Of a DNA stretch of 40,671 nt, positions 1 to 7,409 are shown piece after piece. Positions within the stretch are counted from its first letter, which is position 1. Each line of letters opens with the position of its first letter. The notes under the pieces are model-generated. The model made no database searches. It saw only the letters and a list, made by a program, of their open reading frames with translations, and had not been told where the DNA came from. Both the position numbers and the translations under genes were made by a program. Source of the stretch: Actinomycetes bacterium (GTDB lineage Bacteria > Actinomycetota > Acidimicrobiia > Acidimicrobiales > Ilumatobacteraceae); NCBI GenBank assembly GCA_014190095.1, contig BJFW01000007.1:1-40671 (forward strand). The letters run 5' to 3'.

Positions 1-273
1 CAACGCACGCTTCGATACGAAACCTATGTCATGCCTGCACCCGAAGAAAATGCACAGACGTTGTACGAAGCGTTGCTTCGTCGAAACGAAAAGCTTGTAG
101 GGGCACATTTTTCAATTGGTCAAGAAGATGCAGTGTTTCTTCGGGGCGAGATTCCACTTGCGGCACTGAATGAAAGAGAATTAGACCGCGCAATTGGCAC
201 CCTGTATTCAACGGTTGAGCAAAGCTTTGGTTCGCTCATCCGCATCGGATTTGCCAGCCGCTTTACCGACTAG
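1..273 (+). CDS. YbjN-domain protein, C-terminal part (5' end outside window)
   Basis: The open frame runs in from the left edge, so only the last 90 residues are visible. They contain the pattern P-E-E-N, a YEALLRRNEKL stretch and a closing F-G-S-L-I-R-I-G-F. This matches the C-terminal half of actinobacterial YbjN (type III secretion chaperone-like fold) proteins. The exact role of these proteins is unclear; they are often called sensory or stability factors. An internal ATG at 31 is not the start, because the frame is open upstream and the domain would be cut. A 19-bp hairpin follows 12 bases after the stop. The family call is good; the function is unknown. Confidence 0.75.
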   Translation, partial: QRTLRYETYVMPAPEENAQTLYEALLRRNEKLVGAHFSIGQEDAVFLRGEIPLAALNERELDRAIGTLYSTVEQSFGSLIRIGFASRFTD

Positions 274-285
274 CAGCACACATGG

Positions 286-340
286 ATGTGGGTTCGGGTT
301 ATTGGCGATCGGAGAAGTTGTCCAATAACCCGAACCACAT
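286..340 (+). terminator. Long hairpin between the YbjN gene and proC
   Basis: Bases 291-305 pair perfectly with 322-336 (15 bp). After one bulged G at 290 the stem continues four more pairs (286-289 with 337-340). The loop is 16 bases. No T-run follows, so it is not a classical intrinsic terminator. Actinobacterial terminators often lack the U tail, and its place right after the YbjN stop fits that role. Its 3' arm ends eight bases before the proposed proC -10 element. Confidence 0.5.
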
Positions 341-347
341 AAGTCGC

Positions 348-353
348 TAACCT
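348..353 (+). promoter_or_regulatory. -10 element (TAACCT) of a leaderless proC promoter
   Basis: TAACCT is followed by six bases and then the proC ATG at 360. This is the spacing expected when transcription starts at the first base of the start codon. There is no Shine-Dalgarno sequence and no clear -35 element. Confidence 0.5.
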
Positions 354-359
354 GACCAC

Positions 360-1151
360 ATGCAAAAAGAGCCAATCACATTTGTGGGTGGTGGCAACAT
401 GGGCGGCGCAATGATTGAGGGCTTGTTGCACGCTGGTTGGAAGACAACGGATATTTCCGTAGTAGAACTTTCGGTAGATCGTCGCAACGCATTGCAGAAT
501 TTGTTCCCGGGTATCACTACCAGCGAGGCCATTGGCCCATGTTCTGCAGCAGTAATTGCGGTAAAACCTGGTGGCGCTGTAGAAACATGTGCAGCGCTCA
601 GCAAAGCTGGTGCAACACGTGTGCTTTCCATTGCTGCAGGAGTGAGTACTTCTGCTTTGCAAAGTGCGTCAGGCTCGCACACTTCCGTGGTCCGTGCAAT
701 GCCAAACACACCAGCACTTATTGGCGAAGGAATGGCTGGCATTTGTGCAACAGATTCCACATCAGAAGAAGTTCTGCAATGGGCTGAGTCAATTCTTGGC
801 GCAGTTGGCAAAGTTGTGCGCGTTCCTGAAAGCCTCATTGATGCAGTCACCGCAATTTCGGGTTCGGGGCCTGCATATATTTTCTTGGTTGCAGAGGCCC
901 TCATCAGTGCAGCAATTGAGCAGGGTCTTTCTGCCGAAGTTGCCAACGCTCTGGTTCGCCAGCTGTTCGTTGGATCAGCACAATTGCTTAGTCGGTCACC
1001 AGAAAGTCCCGAGCAATTGCGCGCAAATGTCACTTCACCAAACGGAGTAACGGCAGCGGCAATTGCCACGCTTGAAGCCGCAGGACTTCGCGAAGCCATT
1101 TCACAGACAGTGAAATCTGCGGTACTTCGCAGCCGTGAGATGGGCAAGTAG
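360..1151 (+). CDS. proC: Pyrroline-5-carboxylate reductase
   Basis: Cytosolic enzyme of the last step of proline synthesis, reducing pyrroline-5-carboxylate to proline with NAD(P)H. The 263-residue length is normal. The N-terminal Rossmann motif reads FVGGGNMGGA (about residues 8-17). The C-terminal dimerisation domain carries SGSGPAYIF and TSPNGVT, the family signature region. No ribosome site precedes ATG 360, but TAACCT lies six bases upstream, so translation is probably leaderless. The gene stands alone between the long hairpin at 286-340 and the folded region at 1155-1280. A 266-codon open frame on the opposite strand is only a shadow. Confidence 0.97.
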   Translation: MQKEPITFVGGGNMGGAMIEGLLHAGWKTTDISVVELSVDRRNALQNLFPGITTSEAIGPCSAAVIAVKPGGAVETCAALSKAGATRVLSIAAGVSTSALQSASGSHTSVVRAMPNTPALIGEGMAGICATDSTSEEVLQWAESILGAVGKVVRVPESLIDAVTAISGSGPAYIFLVAEALISAAIEQGLSAEVANALVRQLFVGSAQLLSRSPESPEQLRANVTSPNGVTAAAIATLEAAGLREAISQTVKSAVLRSREMGK

Positions 1152-1154
1152 TCG

Positions 1155-1280
1155 CTAGGGTATGCCCTAGGTCACGAACTCCGGACGGGGTTACCCCCCA
1201 ACCGGGAGTCGCGCTTGAAAGAGTGCGCCGTTTGGACCGGTGCCGTCGGGGGGTTGGCACCGGTCCATTCGTTTTTTCTT
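1155..1280 (+). ncRNA. Candidate structured RNA or leader of the SAM hydrolase gene
   Basis: Four hairpins follow each other. Bases 1155-1160 pair with 1165-1170 (tetraloop TATG). Bases 1178-1182 pair with 1205-1209, with GGTT/AACC inside (1189-1192 with 1200-1203), exposing a seven-base loop ACCCCCC (1193-1199). Bases 1210-1216 pair with 1221-1227 around a GAAA tetraloop. The last is the terminator at 1233-1267. The loop ACCCCCC is the exact reverse complement of GGGGGGT (1248-1254) in the terminator loop, so a kissing interaction is possible. TAGGGT at 1156-1161 could be a -10 element, placing the RNA start near 1168. It could be a free small RNA or a cis-acting attenuator. I cannot assign it to a known family. 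Confidence 0.45.
1233..1280 (+). terminator. Intrinsic terminator with a G6 loop
   Basis: A perfect 12-bp stem (1233-1244 with 1256-1267) encloses an 11-base loop containing six G. A T-rich tract with six consecutive T (1272-1277) follows. It ends either the proC transcript or the RNA proposed at 1155-1280. It lies only about ten bases before the next start codon, a position suited to attenuation. Confidence 0.8.
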
Positions 1281-1289
1281 GAACACACC

Positions 1290-2165
1290 ATGACACATCG
1301 CTTCAATCACATTTCGTTCCTCACTGATTACGGAACTCGAGATGAATTCGTTGGAATCGTGAAGTGTGTTGTCGCAGACATCGCTCCGCACGTGCAAGTA
1401 ATTGACATCACACACGACATTCCTGCATTTGATGTTCGCGCAGGTTCACTTGCTTTAGCACGAGCTGTTTCGTATGTTCCAAAAGGTGTGATCTTGGCAG
1501 TTGTTGATCCAGGCGTTGGTACCTCGCGGCGCGCAATTGCGGTCAGCGTTTCGGGCGGTGACGGTGTGTTTATTGGCCCAGATAATGGGCTGTTAGCAAC
1601 AGGCGTCGCGCTGGCCGGCGGAGCCGAATTTGCTGTGGAGCTGACCAATACGAAGTACCACTTGCCGTCGCCGGGAACCACCTTTGCAGGTAGAGATATT
1701 TTTGGTTCGGTCGCAGCACACATTTGTAATGGTGTTGAATTACGCGAACTTGGTACTGAGATTGATGCGGCTTCAATTCTTCCCGGCATCATTCCAATTA
1801 CCCGTGAAGAAAATGGGCAGCTTGTTGGTGAAGTGACGTGGGTAGATCACTTCGGGAATTGCCAACTCAATATTGGACCAGAAGAAATTGCCCAGTGGGG
1901 AACACCCGTGCGAGTGGCAATAGGAAATGCTGATTCGCCAAATCACATTGTTCGTTCCGTTCCTGTTGTGCGCAACTTCTCCGAAATTGGAGGAGGCCTT
2001 GGACTCGTAATCGATAGCTTCGGCATGTTGGCACTGTGTACTGACCGCGGTTCTGCTGCGGCCGAGTTGGACCTTGGGCCAACAAACATGGTGACTATTA
2101 GTCAGGACCCAAATGCTGGTGGCGGAGTAAGTACCACGGTGCGGTTGGGTTCCAAGCCCAACTGA
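1290..2165 (+). CDS. SAM hydroxide adenosyltransferase (DUF62 family)
   Basis: The family splits S-adenosylmethionine into adenosine and methionine using water; fluorinases and chlorinases are relatives. The 291-residue frame shows the N-terminal FLTDYGTRDEFVG with its conserved Asp (residue 13), DPGVGT, GPDNGLL, FAGRDIF and WVDHFGN, in the family order. The frame is open further upstream to 1215, but those codons lie in the terminator stem. The family begins just before FLTDYG, so ATG 1290 is chosen. There is no Shine-Dalgarno sequence between the terminator T-tract and the ATG, so how it is translated is unclear. The folded region upstream may control it. Family sure; substrate inferred from the family. 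Confidence 0.9.
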   Translation: MTHRFNHISFLTDYGTRDEFVGIVKCVVADIAPHVQVIDITHDIPAFDVRAGSLALARAVSYVPKGVILAVVDPGVGTSRRAIAVSVSGGDGVFIGPDNGLLATGVALAGGAEFAVELTNTKYHLPSPGTTFAGRDIFGSVAAHICNGVELRELGTEIDAASILPGIIPITREENGQLVGEVTWVDHFGNCQLNIGPEEIAQWGTPVRVAIGNADSPNHIVRSVPVVRNFSEIGGGLGLVIDSFGMLALCTDRGSAAAELDLGPTNMVTISQDPNAGGGVSTTVRLGSKPN

Positions 2166-2180
2166 AGTTGTAAATAGGCG

Positions 2181-2186
2181 TAAAGT
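2181..2186 (+). promoter_or_regulatory. -10 element (TAAAGT) before the 25-codon ORF
   Basis: TAAAGT, six bases, then ATG 2193: the same leaderless pattern seen at proC, rex and 10487. It is the main reason to believe the small ORF downstream. Confidence 0.4.
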
Positions 2187-2192
2187 CTTGGC

Positions 2193-2270
2193 ATGCGCCC
2201 AGCGACCACATTGGCAATTGCGTTACTGCTCATTTCTATTTTTGCCGCCGGAATTCTTTCACTCAGGTAA
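2193..2270 (+). CDS. Possible 25-residue single-helix membrane peptide
   Basis: ATG 2193 opens a 25-codon frame ending at TAA 2268-2270. The product begins M-R-P-A-T-T, continues as one hydrophobic stretch (about residues 7-23) and ends L-R. That is the composition of a one-pass membrane peptide with short charged ends. It has no ribosome site but a TAAAGT at leaderless distance. It fills most of the 133-base gap between the SAM hydrolase and the acyl-CoA synthetase genes. I recognise no family. A chance hydrophobic frame is possible at this length. Confidence 0.4.
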   Translation: MRPATTLAIALLLISIFAAGILSLR

Positions 2271-2298
2271 TGAGATTTAGCGGTCGATTGAGGCATAC

Positions 2299-3786
2299 GT
2301 GAACCTTGCAGAAATTATTGAGCAACATCCTGCCGACAGCGTCGCACTCATTAGTCGGGGACGTCCGACCACGTACGGGGAATTGCGTCGACAGGTAGCA
2401 AGCCTTCGCGGAGTACTTGCCGAAAACGGAGTTGAGCGCGGCGATCGTGTTGCGATTTTGTGCGGTAACAGTCGGTACTTCGTTCTTGCGTACTTAGCAA
2501 CACTTGGAGTTGGTGGAATTGCGGTTCCTCTCAACGTCATCAGTCCCGCATCGGAAATACAGCGTGAGTTGGACACGGTTCAACCCCGCATTGTTTTTAT
2601 TGAACCTGCGGCTATGACTGCATGGAGCAACGTTGATCACTCTTCGCTGACAGAACTGCGTGCAGTAATTGCCACAGAAGGTCATGGCATTGCAGGAGCG
2701 ATCACGCTCTCTGAGTCGCTAATGCATGCACCTGTGCCGATTACAAACATGTCGCCAACGGAAGTTGCAGTTTTCATATTTACAAGCGGAACCGCAGGTT
2801 CGCCGAAAGCAGCAATGCTTACGCATAACAATTTATTGTCAAACCTTGTACAGGTTTCCCGCGAAAATGTATTGCGCAATACCGACGTGGTGTACGGAGT
2901 GTTGCCTTTGTTTCATATTTTCGGACTCAATGTTGTACTTGGATACACTCTGTTTGCAGGTGCGAGTGTGGTGCTGGTTCAGCGCTTTGATCCATCAACA
3001 GCGCTCGAAACGTTTGCTGAACGTGGGGTAACGGTGGTTCCAGGTGCACCACAAGTGTGGTCAGCACTTGCGCAAATGCCGGAAGATGAATGCAAGGTGC
3101 TTTCGCAACTGCGTTTGGCATTAACAGGTGCTGCAAAAATGCCCGAGCAAGTGACGAATCAACTGAAAGATCGATATGGGCTTGTCGTGCATGAGGGGTA
3201 CGGGCTAACCGAATCTTCACCAGTGGTAACTACCTCAGTCAATGGCAGCCATAAGGTTGGATCAATTGGGAGACCGTTGCAGGAAGTTTCTCTGCGCTTA
3301 GTAGATGAGCACGGTGATGAAGCGGAAGAGGGAGACTCTGGTGAAATTTGGGTTCGTGGCGAGAATGTCTTCGCTGGGTATTACAACGATCAAGAGGCAA
3401 CCGACCGAGTACTCACGGCAGATGGATGGCTGCGTACCGGCGATATTGCGGTGAAAGATCCTGATGGTGATTTATTCCTTGTTGATCGCTTGAAGGACCT
3501 CATCATCGTGAGTGGGTTCAACGTGTATCCAGCAGAAGTCGAGCAAGTACTGCTGGCTCATTCAGCGATTGATCAAGCTGCAGTTGTTGGTGTTTCACAT
3601 CCACATACCGGTGAAGCTGTTCGAGCATATGTTGTGTTGCACAGTGGTGTTCATCTGGATGAAGAATCAATTATTGAGCATTGCCAAAAGCAATTAGCTC
3701 GATACAAGTGTCCATCAAAAGTGTTAATTGTGCAGTCACTGCCAACTGGCAGCACTGGCAAGGTATTGCGACGCGCGTTGCGTTGA
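2299..3786 (+). CDS. AMP-forming acyl-CoA synthetase (long-chain fatty acid type)
   Basis: Member of the ANL adenylating family: it activates a carboxylic acid with ATP and transfers it to CoA. The 495-residue protein carries the P-loop TSGTAGSPK (162-170), YGLTESSP near residue 300, GWLRTGDIA near 375 and the C-terminal PTGSTGK with the catalytic Lys at about 488. The start is GTG 2299, preceded by TTGAGG at 2288-2293 with five bases between. The general class is clear. The chain length or acid used cannot be read from the sequence. The last 51 bases overlap the convergent membrane-protein gene. Confidence 0.88.
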   Translation: MNLAEIIEQHPADSVALISRGRPTTYGELRRQVASLRGVLAENGVERGDRVAILCGNSRYFVLAYLATLGVGGIAVPLNVISPASEIQRELDTVQPRIVFIEPAAMTAWSNVDHSSLTELRAVIATEGHGIAGAITLSESLMHAPVPITNMSPTEVAVFIFTSGTAGSPKAAMLTHNNLLSNLVQVSRENVLRNTDVVYGVLPLFHIFGLNVVLGYTLFAGASVVLVQRFDPSTALETFAERGVTVVPGAPQVWSALAQMPEDECKVLSQLRLALTGAAKMPEQVTNQLKDRYGLVVHEGYGLTESSPVVTTSVNGSHKVGSIGRPLQEVSLRLVDEHGDEAEEGDSGEIWVRGENVFAGYYNDQEATDRVLTADGWLRTGDIAVKDPDGDLFLVDRLKDLIIVSGFNVYPAEVEQVLLAHSAIDQAAVVGVSHPHTGEAVRAYVVLHSGVHLDEESIIEHCQKQLARYKCPSKVLIVQSLPTGSTGKVLRRALR

Positions 3787-4530
3787 CTTTTCTCGTGTTG
3801 AATTGCTGGCTACAAGAAAGCCAAAGAACAGAATTGACACTCCAACTAACAGCGTGATTGCAAAGGCTGTGTCTTCACCAAATCGACCAGCCAGTGTTCC
3901 ACTCGCTGAGAGCACCAACGTTCCTGTTGCTATCAACACGTTCCCTAATGCCAAGCGTCTGGCCGAAAACACCGAGCGCTTCGCTCCTGTCGAAAGTGCA
4001 GGGTTCTTCTTACGAAGTACGCGCCAGGCCGACCACAGTGCACCAAAAATAATGACGAGTGCCGGAACTCCGGATCCGACTGCGGCAAGAATTCGCGGGG
4101 CAACACCGAACACTTCTTTGCCTGTGGGAAATTGATCAGTGACTACTTCAATTTTGGTTTGTGCAACGAGAACGATTCCAGTTGCAAAGCCTGATAACCA
4201 AATGAGAATTTGTCGAACACGATTTCCAATTTGATGTCCCCCGAGTAGGTACACAGTGCCAAGCGCGAGCCATGAAACGTTGAGCACGGCCCCAGCAAGA
4301 AAGAACAATCTGAAGACGAAAACGTTCCAACCCGTGCTTTCTGCCCACCACAGGCATGCAGAACCCATGGCGAATAACGCCATGGCGATAGTCCATGCCA
4401 GTTCGTGTGGTTGGCGACGTTTGATCCACCGGTCCGCAGTACTCAGTGTGAAAGCGGTCGCTACGAGGGTGGCGGTTCCTGCAAGTGCGCCATTTAGCCC
4501 TCCCATGCCTAGAACCGCGGTTGCGCTCAT
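3736..4530 (-). CDS. Seven-helix membrane protein of unknown function
   Basis: The 264-residue protein has about seven hydrophobic segments (near residues 11-30, 44-63, 72-96, 107-124, 147-169, 193-214, 222-242). Between the first two is a basic loop DRWIKRRQPHELAW. I recall similar uncharacterised membrane proteins in actinobacteria but no function. A GTG at 4533 directly precedes ATG 4530. ATG 4530 is preferred because TAGTCT (4542-4537 on this strand) then sits exactly six bases upstream, as at the other leaderless genes. It is divergent from rex, sharing a 55-base promoter region that holds a Rex-like palindrome. Its stop lies inside the acyl-CoA synthetase gene. Confidence 0.75.
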   Translation of the reverse strand: MSATAVLGMGGLNGALAGTATLVATAFTLSTADRWIKRRQPHELAWTIAMALFAMGSACLWWAESTGWNVFVFRLFFLAGAVLNVSWLALGTVYLLGGHQIGNRVRQILIWLSGFATGIVLVAQTKIEVVTDQFPTGKEVFGVAPRILAAVGSGVPALVIIFGALWSAWRVLRKKNPALSTGAKRSVFSARRLALGNVLIATGTLVLSASGTLAGRFGEDTAFAITLLVGVSILFFGFLVASNSTREKSTQRASQYLASAASWQ

Positions 4531-4536
4531 CACCGA

Positions 4537-4542
4537 AGACTA
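4537..4542 (-). promoter_or_regulatory. -10 element (TAGTCT) of the minus-strand membrane-protein gene
   Basis: Read on the minus strand, TAGTCT is followed by six bases and ATG 4530. This supports ATG over the GTG just before it, which would leave only three bases. Confidence 0.5.
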
Positions 4543-4549
4543 GTTGGAC

Positions 4550-4569
4550 TTCGTGAATTCATGCACGAA
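4550..4569. promoter_or_regulatory. Rex-like operator in front of rex
   Basis: TTCGTG, eight bases, CACGAA: a perfect six-base inverted repeat. Aligned to the Rex consensus TTGTGAA-N4-TTCACAA it matches 11 of 14 specified positions. It covers the expected -35 zone of both divergent promoters (-10 elements at 4574-4579 and 4542-4537). Actinobacterial rex-hem operons are known to be autoregulated by Rex, so this is the natural operator. The same core TCGTG-N8-CACGA recurs at 12142-12159. Confidence 0.6.
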
Positions 4570-4573
4570 CGCC

Positions 4574-4579
4574 TACATT
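4574..4579 (+). promoter_or_regulatory. -10 element (TACATT) of the rex-hem operon
   Basis: TACATT, six bases, then the GTG start of rex at 4586. No ribosome site is present, so the transcript is probably leaderless. Confidence 0.55.
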
Positions 4580-4585
4580 TGAGGC

Positions 4586-5293
4586 GTGGCCGACCTTGCC
4601 CAAACCTCATCCCCCGCACGTCGCAGAATTCCAGATGCTGCAGTTGCGCGCCTCCCCGTATACCTCCAGATCCTGAACACGCTTATTGCTGAAGGAACCG
4701 CTCAGCTATCGAGTGATCAACTTGCAGCACTTGCCGGGGTAAACGCGGCAAAGGTGCGCAAAGACTTGTCGTACTTAGGAAGCTATGGCACGCGGGGAGT
4801 TGGCTACGACGTCGCTTACCTGGTGTATCAAATTAAGCGAGAGCTCGGACAGCACCACGAATGGAAAGTTGTGGTGGTCGGTGCCGGCAATCTTGGAAAC
4901 GCATTAGCCAATTACAACGGATTCTCTACTCGCGGGTTTCCAGTTGCTGGAGTAGTAGACATCGACGCGTCGAAGGTGGGCAAAAAAGTTGCTGGCGTGT
5001 TGGTGAGACATGTGGATGACTTGCCGAACATCGTGCGTGAGGAGTCGGTAAGCATCGGTGTTATCTCCACTCCACCAGCGTCGGCTCAGTACGCAGCAGA
5101 CTTACTGGTTAACGCAGGAATTCGTTCCATTCTGAACTTCGCCTCCGTGATCTTGAATGTTCCAGAAAACATCTCGGTACGTAGTGTTGATCTGGGAGTT
5201 GAGTTGCAGATTCTTGGCTACTACGAGCAACTCAGCCGCGAAGACAAGCCTGCAACGAAGACAAAGCGCGAAGTGGCTGCAATATGTCAATAG
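4586..5293 (+). CDS. rex: Redox-sensing transcriptional repressor Rex
   Basis: Cytosolic dimeric repressor that leaves DNA when NADH binds. The N-terminal winged helix shows RLPVYLQIL (23-30) and VRKDLSYLGSYGTRGVGY (57-74), the DNA-contact signature. The Rossmann half has GAGNLG (99-104) with an Asp at the end of the next strand (VDID) and closes with the domain-swap helix region VDLGVELQILGYYEQ. The 235-residue length is normal. Start GTG 4586 follows TACATT at leaderless distance. The gene leads the hem operon and overlaps hemA by ten bases. The palindrome upstream suggests autoregulation. Confidence 0.96.
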   Translation: MADLAQTSSPARRRIPDAAVARLPVYLQILNTLIAEGTAQLSSDQLAALAGVNAAKVRKDLSYLGSYGTRGVGYDVAYLVYQIKRELGQHHEWKVVVVGAGNLGNALANYNGFSTRGFPVAGVVDIDASKVGKKVAGVLVRHVDDLPNIVREESVSIGVISTPPASAQYAADLLVNAGIRSILNFASVILNVPENISVRSVDLGVELQILGYYEQLSREDKPATKTKREVAAICQ

Positions 5294-6546
5294 TTGTTCT
5301 TGGCATCAACCATAAATCTGCTCCACTCGATGTGATAGAGCGCGTAAGCATTTCTGACGATGTGCTTGCGAAGTCACTGCACGGGTTAGTGTCGCGCGAT
5401 CACGTTCGCGAAACGGTTGTTCTTTCCACGTGTAACCGCACCGAAGTGTACGTAATTGCCGAAAAGTTTCATGGAGCCTTTGCAGACGTCCGAGACTTCT
5501 TTTGTGAATTATCCGGCTTGTCAGTAGAAGAACTTCAACCACATTTTTACAGTCAGCACGATGATGCAGCAGTAAGTCATTTGTTTGAAGTTGCATCTGG
5601 TCTCGATTCCGCAGTGCTCGGTGAAACTGAAATTCTTGGCCAAGTTCGCAACGCGTGGGACAAAGCACGCACCGAAACCACTGCGCGAACCTCGCTAAAT
5701 ATGTTGTTCCGTCACGCGCTTGAAGTAGGCAAGCGCGCGCGAACCGAAACGTCAATCAGTCGTTCCACAGCGTCGGTTTCTCATGCGGCAGTTGAAATGG
5801 CGACAGATATTTTGGGAACAATGTCGGGTCGTCGTGTCTTGGTGATTGGTGCTGGCGACATGGGTGCAGGTATTGCACGTGCACTCGGAAGTGCAGGTTC
5901 ACAGAGCGTCACGGTCATGAACCGAAGTCGCGAACGCGCTCAGCAACTAGCAGATTCAGTTGGTGCTGAAGTGAGTCATATTGACGAACTACACGAAGCA
6001 ATTGGCAATGCTGATGTTGTGCTTACGTGTACTGGTGCGGGTGAAGCAATTATTTCGGTCGAAGACGTTCAGCGTGCACGAGAGCGCTCAAACAAATCTC
6101 CACTTTTGATTGTTGATATTGCTGTTCCGCGCGATGTTCAACATGAGGTCGGCGATTTGCCAGGAGTCACCTTGCGTGACTTGCATGACCTTCGCGACTG
6201 GGCACAGACTGGAATAGATGCACGTCAGCAGGAAGCCGAAGAAGTTCGGCGCATTGTGGGAGAAGAAGTGGAACGTTTCGGACAAGAGGTGAAGGCGCGC
6301 CAGGCTGCACCTCTCGTTGCCGAGTTGCACGAACGAGCCGAGACTATAAGGCGCACAGAGGTTGAACGATTCTCTTCAAAGCTTTCTGGCCTGAGCGCAG
6401 AGCAACGTGATGTAGTGGATGCGCTGAGCAAGGCAGTTGTTGCCAAGTTGTTACACAGCCCTTCGTTGCAACTCAAGCACAGCGCTGGCACCCCGCAAGG
6501 TGAACGCATTGCTGCAGCACTTCGCGATTTATTCGACATCGAATGA
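5284..6546 (+). CDS. hemA: Glutamyl-tRNA reductase
   Basis: First committed enzyme of the C5 haem route: it reduces glutamyl-tRNA(Glu) to glutamate-1-semialdehyde with NADPH. The 420-residue protein begins VVLGINHKSAPL and has the catalytic Cys50 in STCNRTE. A central Rossmann domain follows (VIGAGDMGAG, about residues 193-202), then the C-terminal helical dimerisation domain. ATG 5284 lies inside the last codons of rex (ten-base overlap), so the two are translationally coupled. The stop shares ATGA with hemC. Rex control of the operon would tie haem supply to the NADH/NAD+ state. Confidence 0.97.
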   Translation: MSIVVLGINHKSAPLDVIERVSISDDVLAKSLHGLVSRDHVRETVVLSTCNRTEVYVIAEKFHGAFADVRDFFCELSGLSVEELQPHFYSQHDDAAVSHLFEVASGLDSAVLGETEILGQVRNAWDKARTETTARTSLNMLFRHALEVGKRARTETSISRSTASVSHAAVEMATDILGTMSGRRVLVIGAGDMGAGIARALGSAGSQSVTVMNRSRERAQQLADSVGAEVSHIDELHEAIGNADVVLTCTGAGEAIISVEDVQRARERSNKSPLLIVDIAVPRDVQHEVGDLPGVTLRDLHDLRDWAQTGIDARQQEAEEVRRIVGEEVERFGQEVKARQAAPLVAELHERAETIRRTEVERFSSKLSGLSAEQRDVVDALSKAVVAKLLHSPSLQLKHSAGTPQGERIAAALRDLFDIE

Positions 6547-7409
6547 TCCGACTCGCCACGCGTTCGAGCGCACAGGCGCGAACACAGGCAGAGGTTGTTG
6601 CACAAGCAATTACTACGGCAACAGGATTGCCAGTTGAATTGGTGTTTGTAGAAACCCTTGGCGATCAGAACAGAGATCAACCGCTGCATCAAATTGGTGG
6701 TCAGGGAATTTTTGTCAAAGAAGTGCAGCAGGCAGTGCTTCGCGGAGATGCGGATATTGCGGTTCATTCAGCAAAAGATCTTCCATCGCAAAACGCAGAA
6801 GGTTTAGTGGTTGGTGCATGGTGTGAACGACGAGATGCACGCGATGCATTAGTAGGAAAGTCGTTGAATGATCTTGAACTCGGCGCAACAGTTGCCACCG
6901 GCTCGGTGAGACGCAGAGCGCAACTGCTTACTGTTCGCCCCGACCTGAAGTTTGTTGAGTTGCGCGGAAACATTCACACCCGCCTTGAAAAGGTTCCAAA
7001 CAAAGGGTCCATCGTGATGGCAATTGCAGCCATGCAAGTGCTTGGAATAACAGATCACATTGCAGAAGAACTGGCGACAACAGAATTTGTTCCAATGGTT
7101 GGACAAGGTTGTGTTGCAGTTGAATGCCGAGAAGGAGATCACGAGACGCTTGCCGCAATTTCTGGCCTTGATCATGCCCGTACACGTTTTGCTGTGGAAA
7201 TAGAACGCGCATTTCTTGCAGAACTCGGCGCAGGTTGTTCAATGCCAGTTGGCGCGTATGTCAATGAGAAGAACGTGCTTTCAACATTTATGGCAACTGG
7301 GGCAACGAATTCGGACCGACACGTGAAGTTTGTTGAGCCCGTGCCATCAGTTGATGCACATGAGTTCGCTCGTGAACTTGCTCGAAAGTCGCAATCTGCG
7401 TTGGCATGA
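6543..7409 (+). CDS. hemC: Hydroxymethylbilane synthase (porphobilinogen deaminase)
   Basis: Joins four porphobilinogen units into linear hydroxymethylbilane in the cytosol. The 288-residue protein starts MIRLATRSSAQA. It holds the catalytic Asp79 in HSAKDLP, the basic ATGSVRRRAQL and ELRGNIHTRL segments, and Cys232 in GAGCSMPVG, which carries the dipyrromethane cofactor. It overlaps hemA and hemD by ATGA junctions, so it is translated as part of the rex-hem transcript. Confidence 0.97.
   Translation: MIRLATRSSAQARTQAEVVAQAITTATGLPVELVFVETLGDQNRDQPLHQIGGQGIFVKEVQQAVLRGDADIAVHSAKDLPSQNAEGLVVGAWCERRDARDALVGKSLNDLELGATVATGSVRRRAQLLTVRPDLKFVELRGNIHTRLEKVPNKGSIVMAIAAMQVLGITDHIAEELATTEFVPMVGQGCVAVECREGDHETLAAISGLDHARTRFAVEIERAFLAELGAGCSMPVGAYVNEKNVLSTFMATGATNSDRHVKFVEPVPSVDAHEFARELARKSQSALA

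Noticed and set aside
347-1147. 266-codon reverse frame across proC
   Set aside because: Low-complexity product (rich in Ala, Thr, Ser, Arg) caused by the codon pattern of proC; no start signal.
1155-1280. Naming the folded region as SAM-IV riboswitch or 6C RNA
   Set aside because: It begins with a GGTCACGA-like stretch and has a C6 loop, but the SAM-IV core is not recognisable and 6C RNA needs two C-rich loops on one strand; here the second loop is G-rich.
1155-1280. tRNA in the proC-SAM hydrolase gap
   Set aside because: No T-loop sequence, no anticodon arm of the right spacing and no acceptor pairing.
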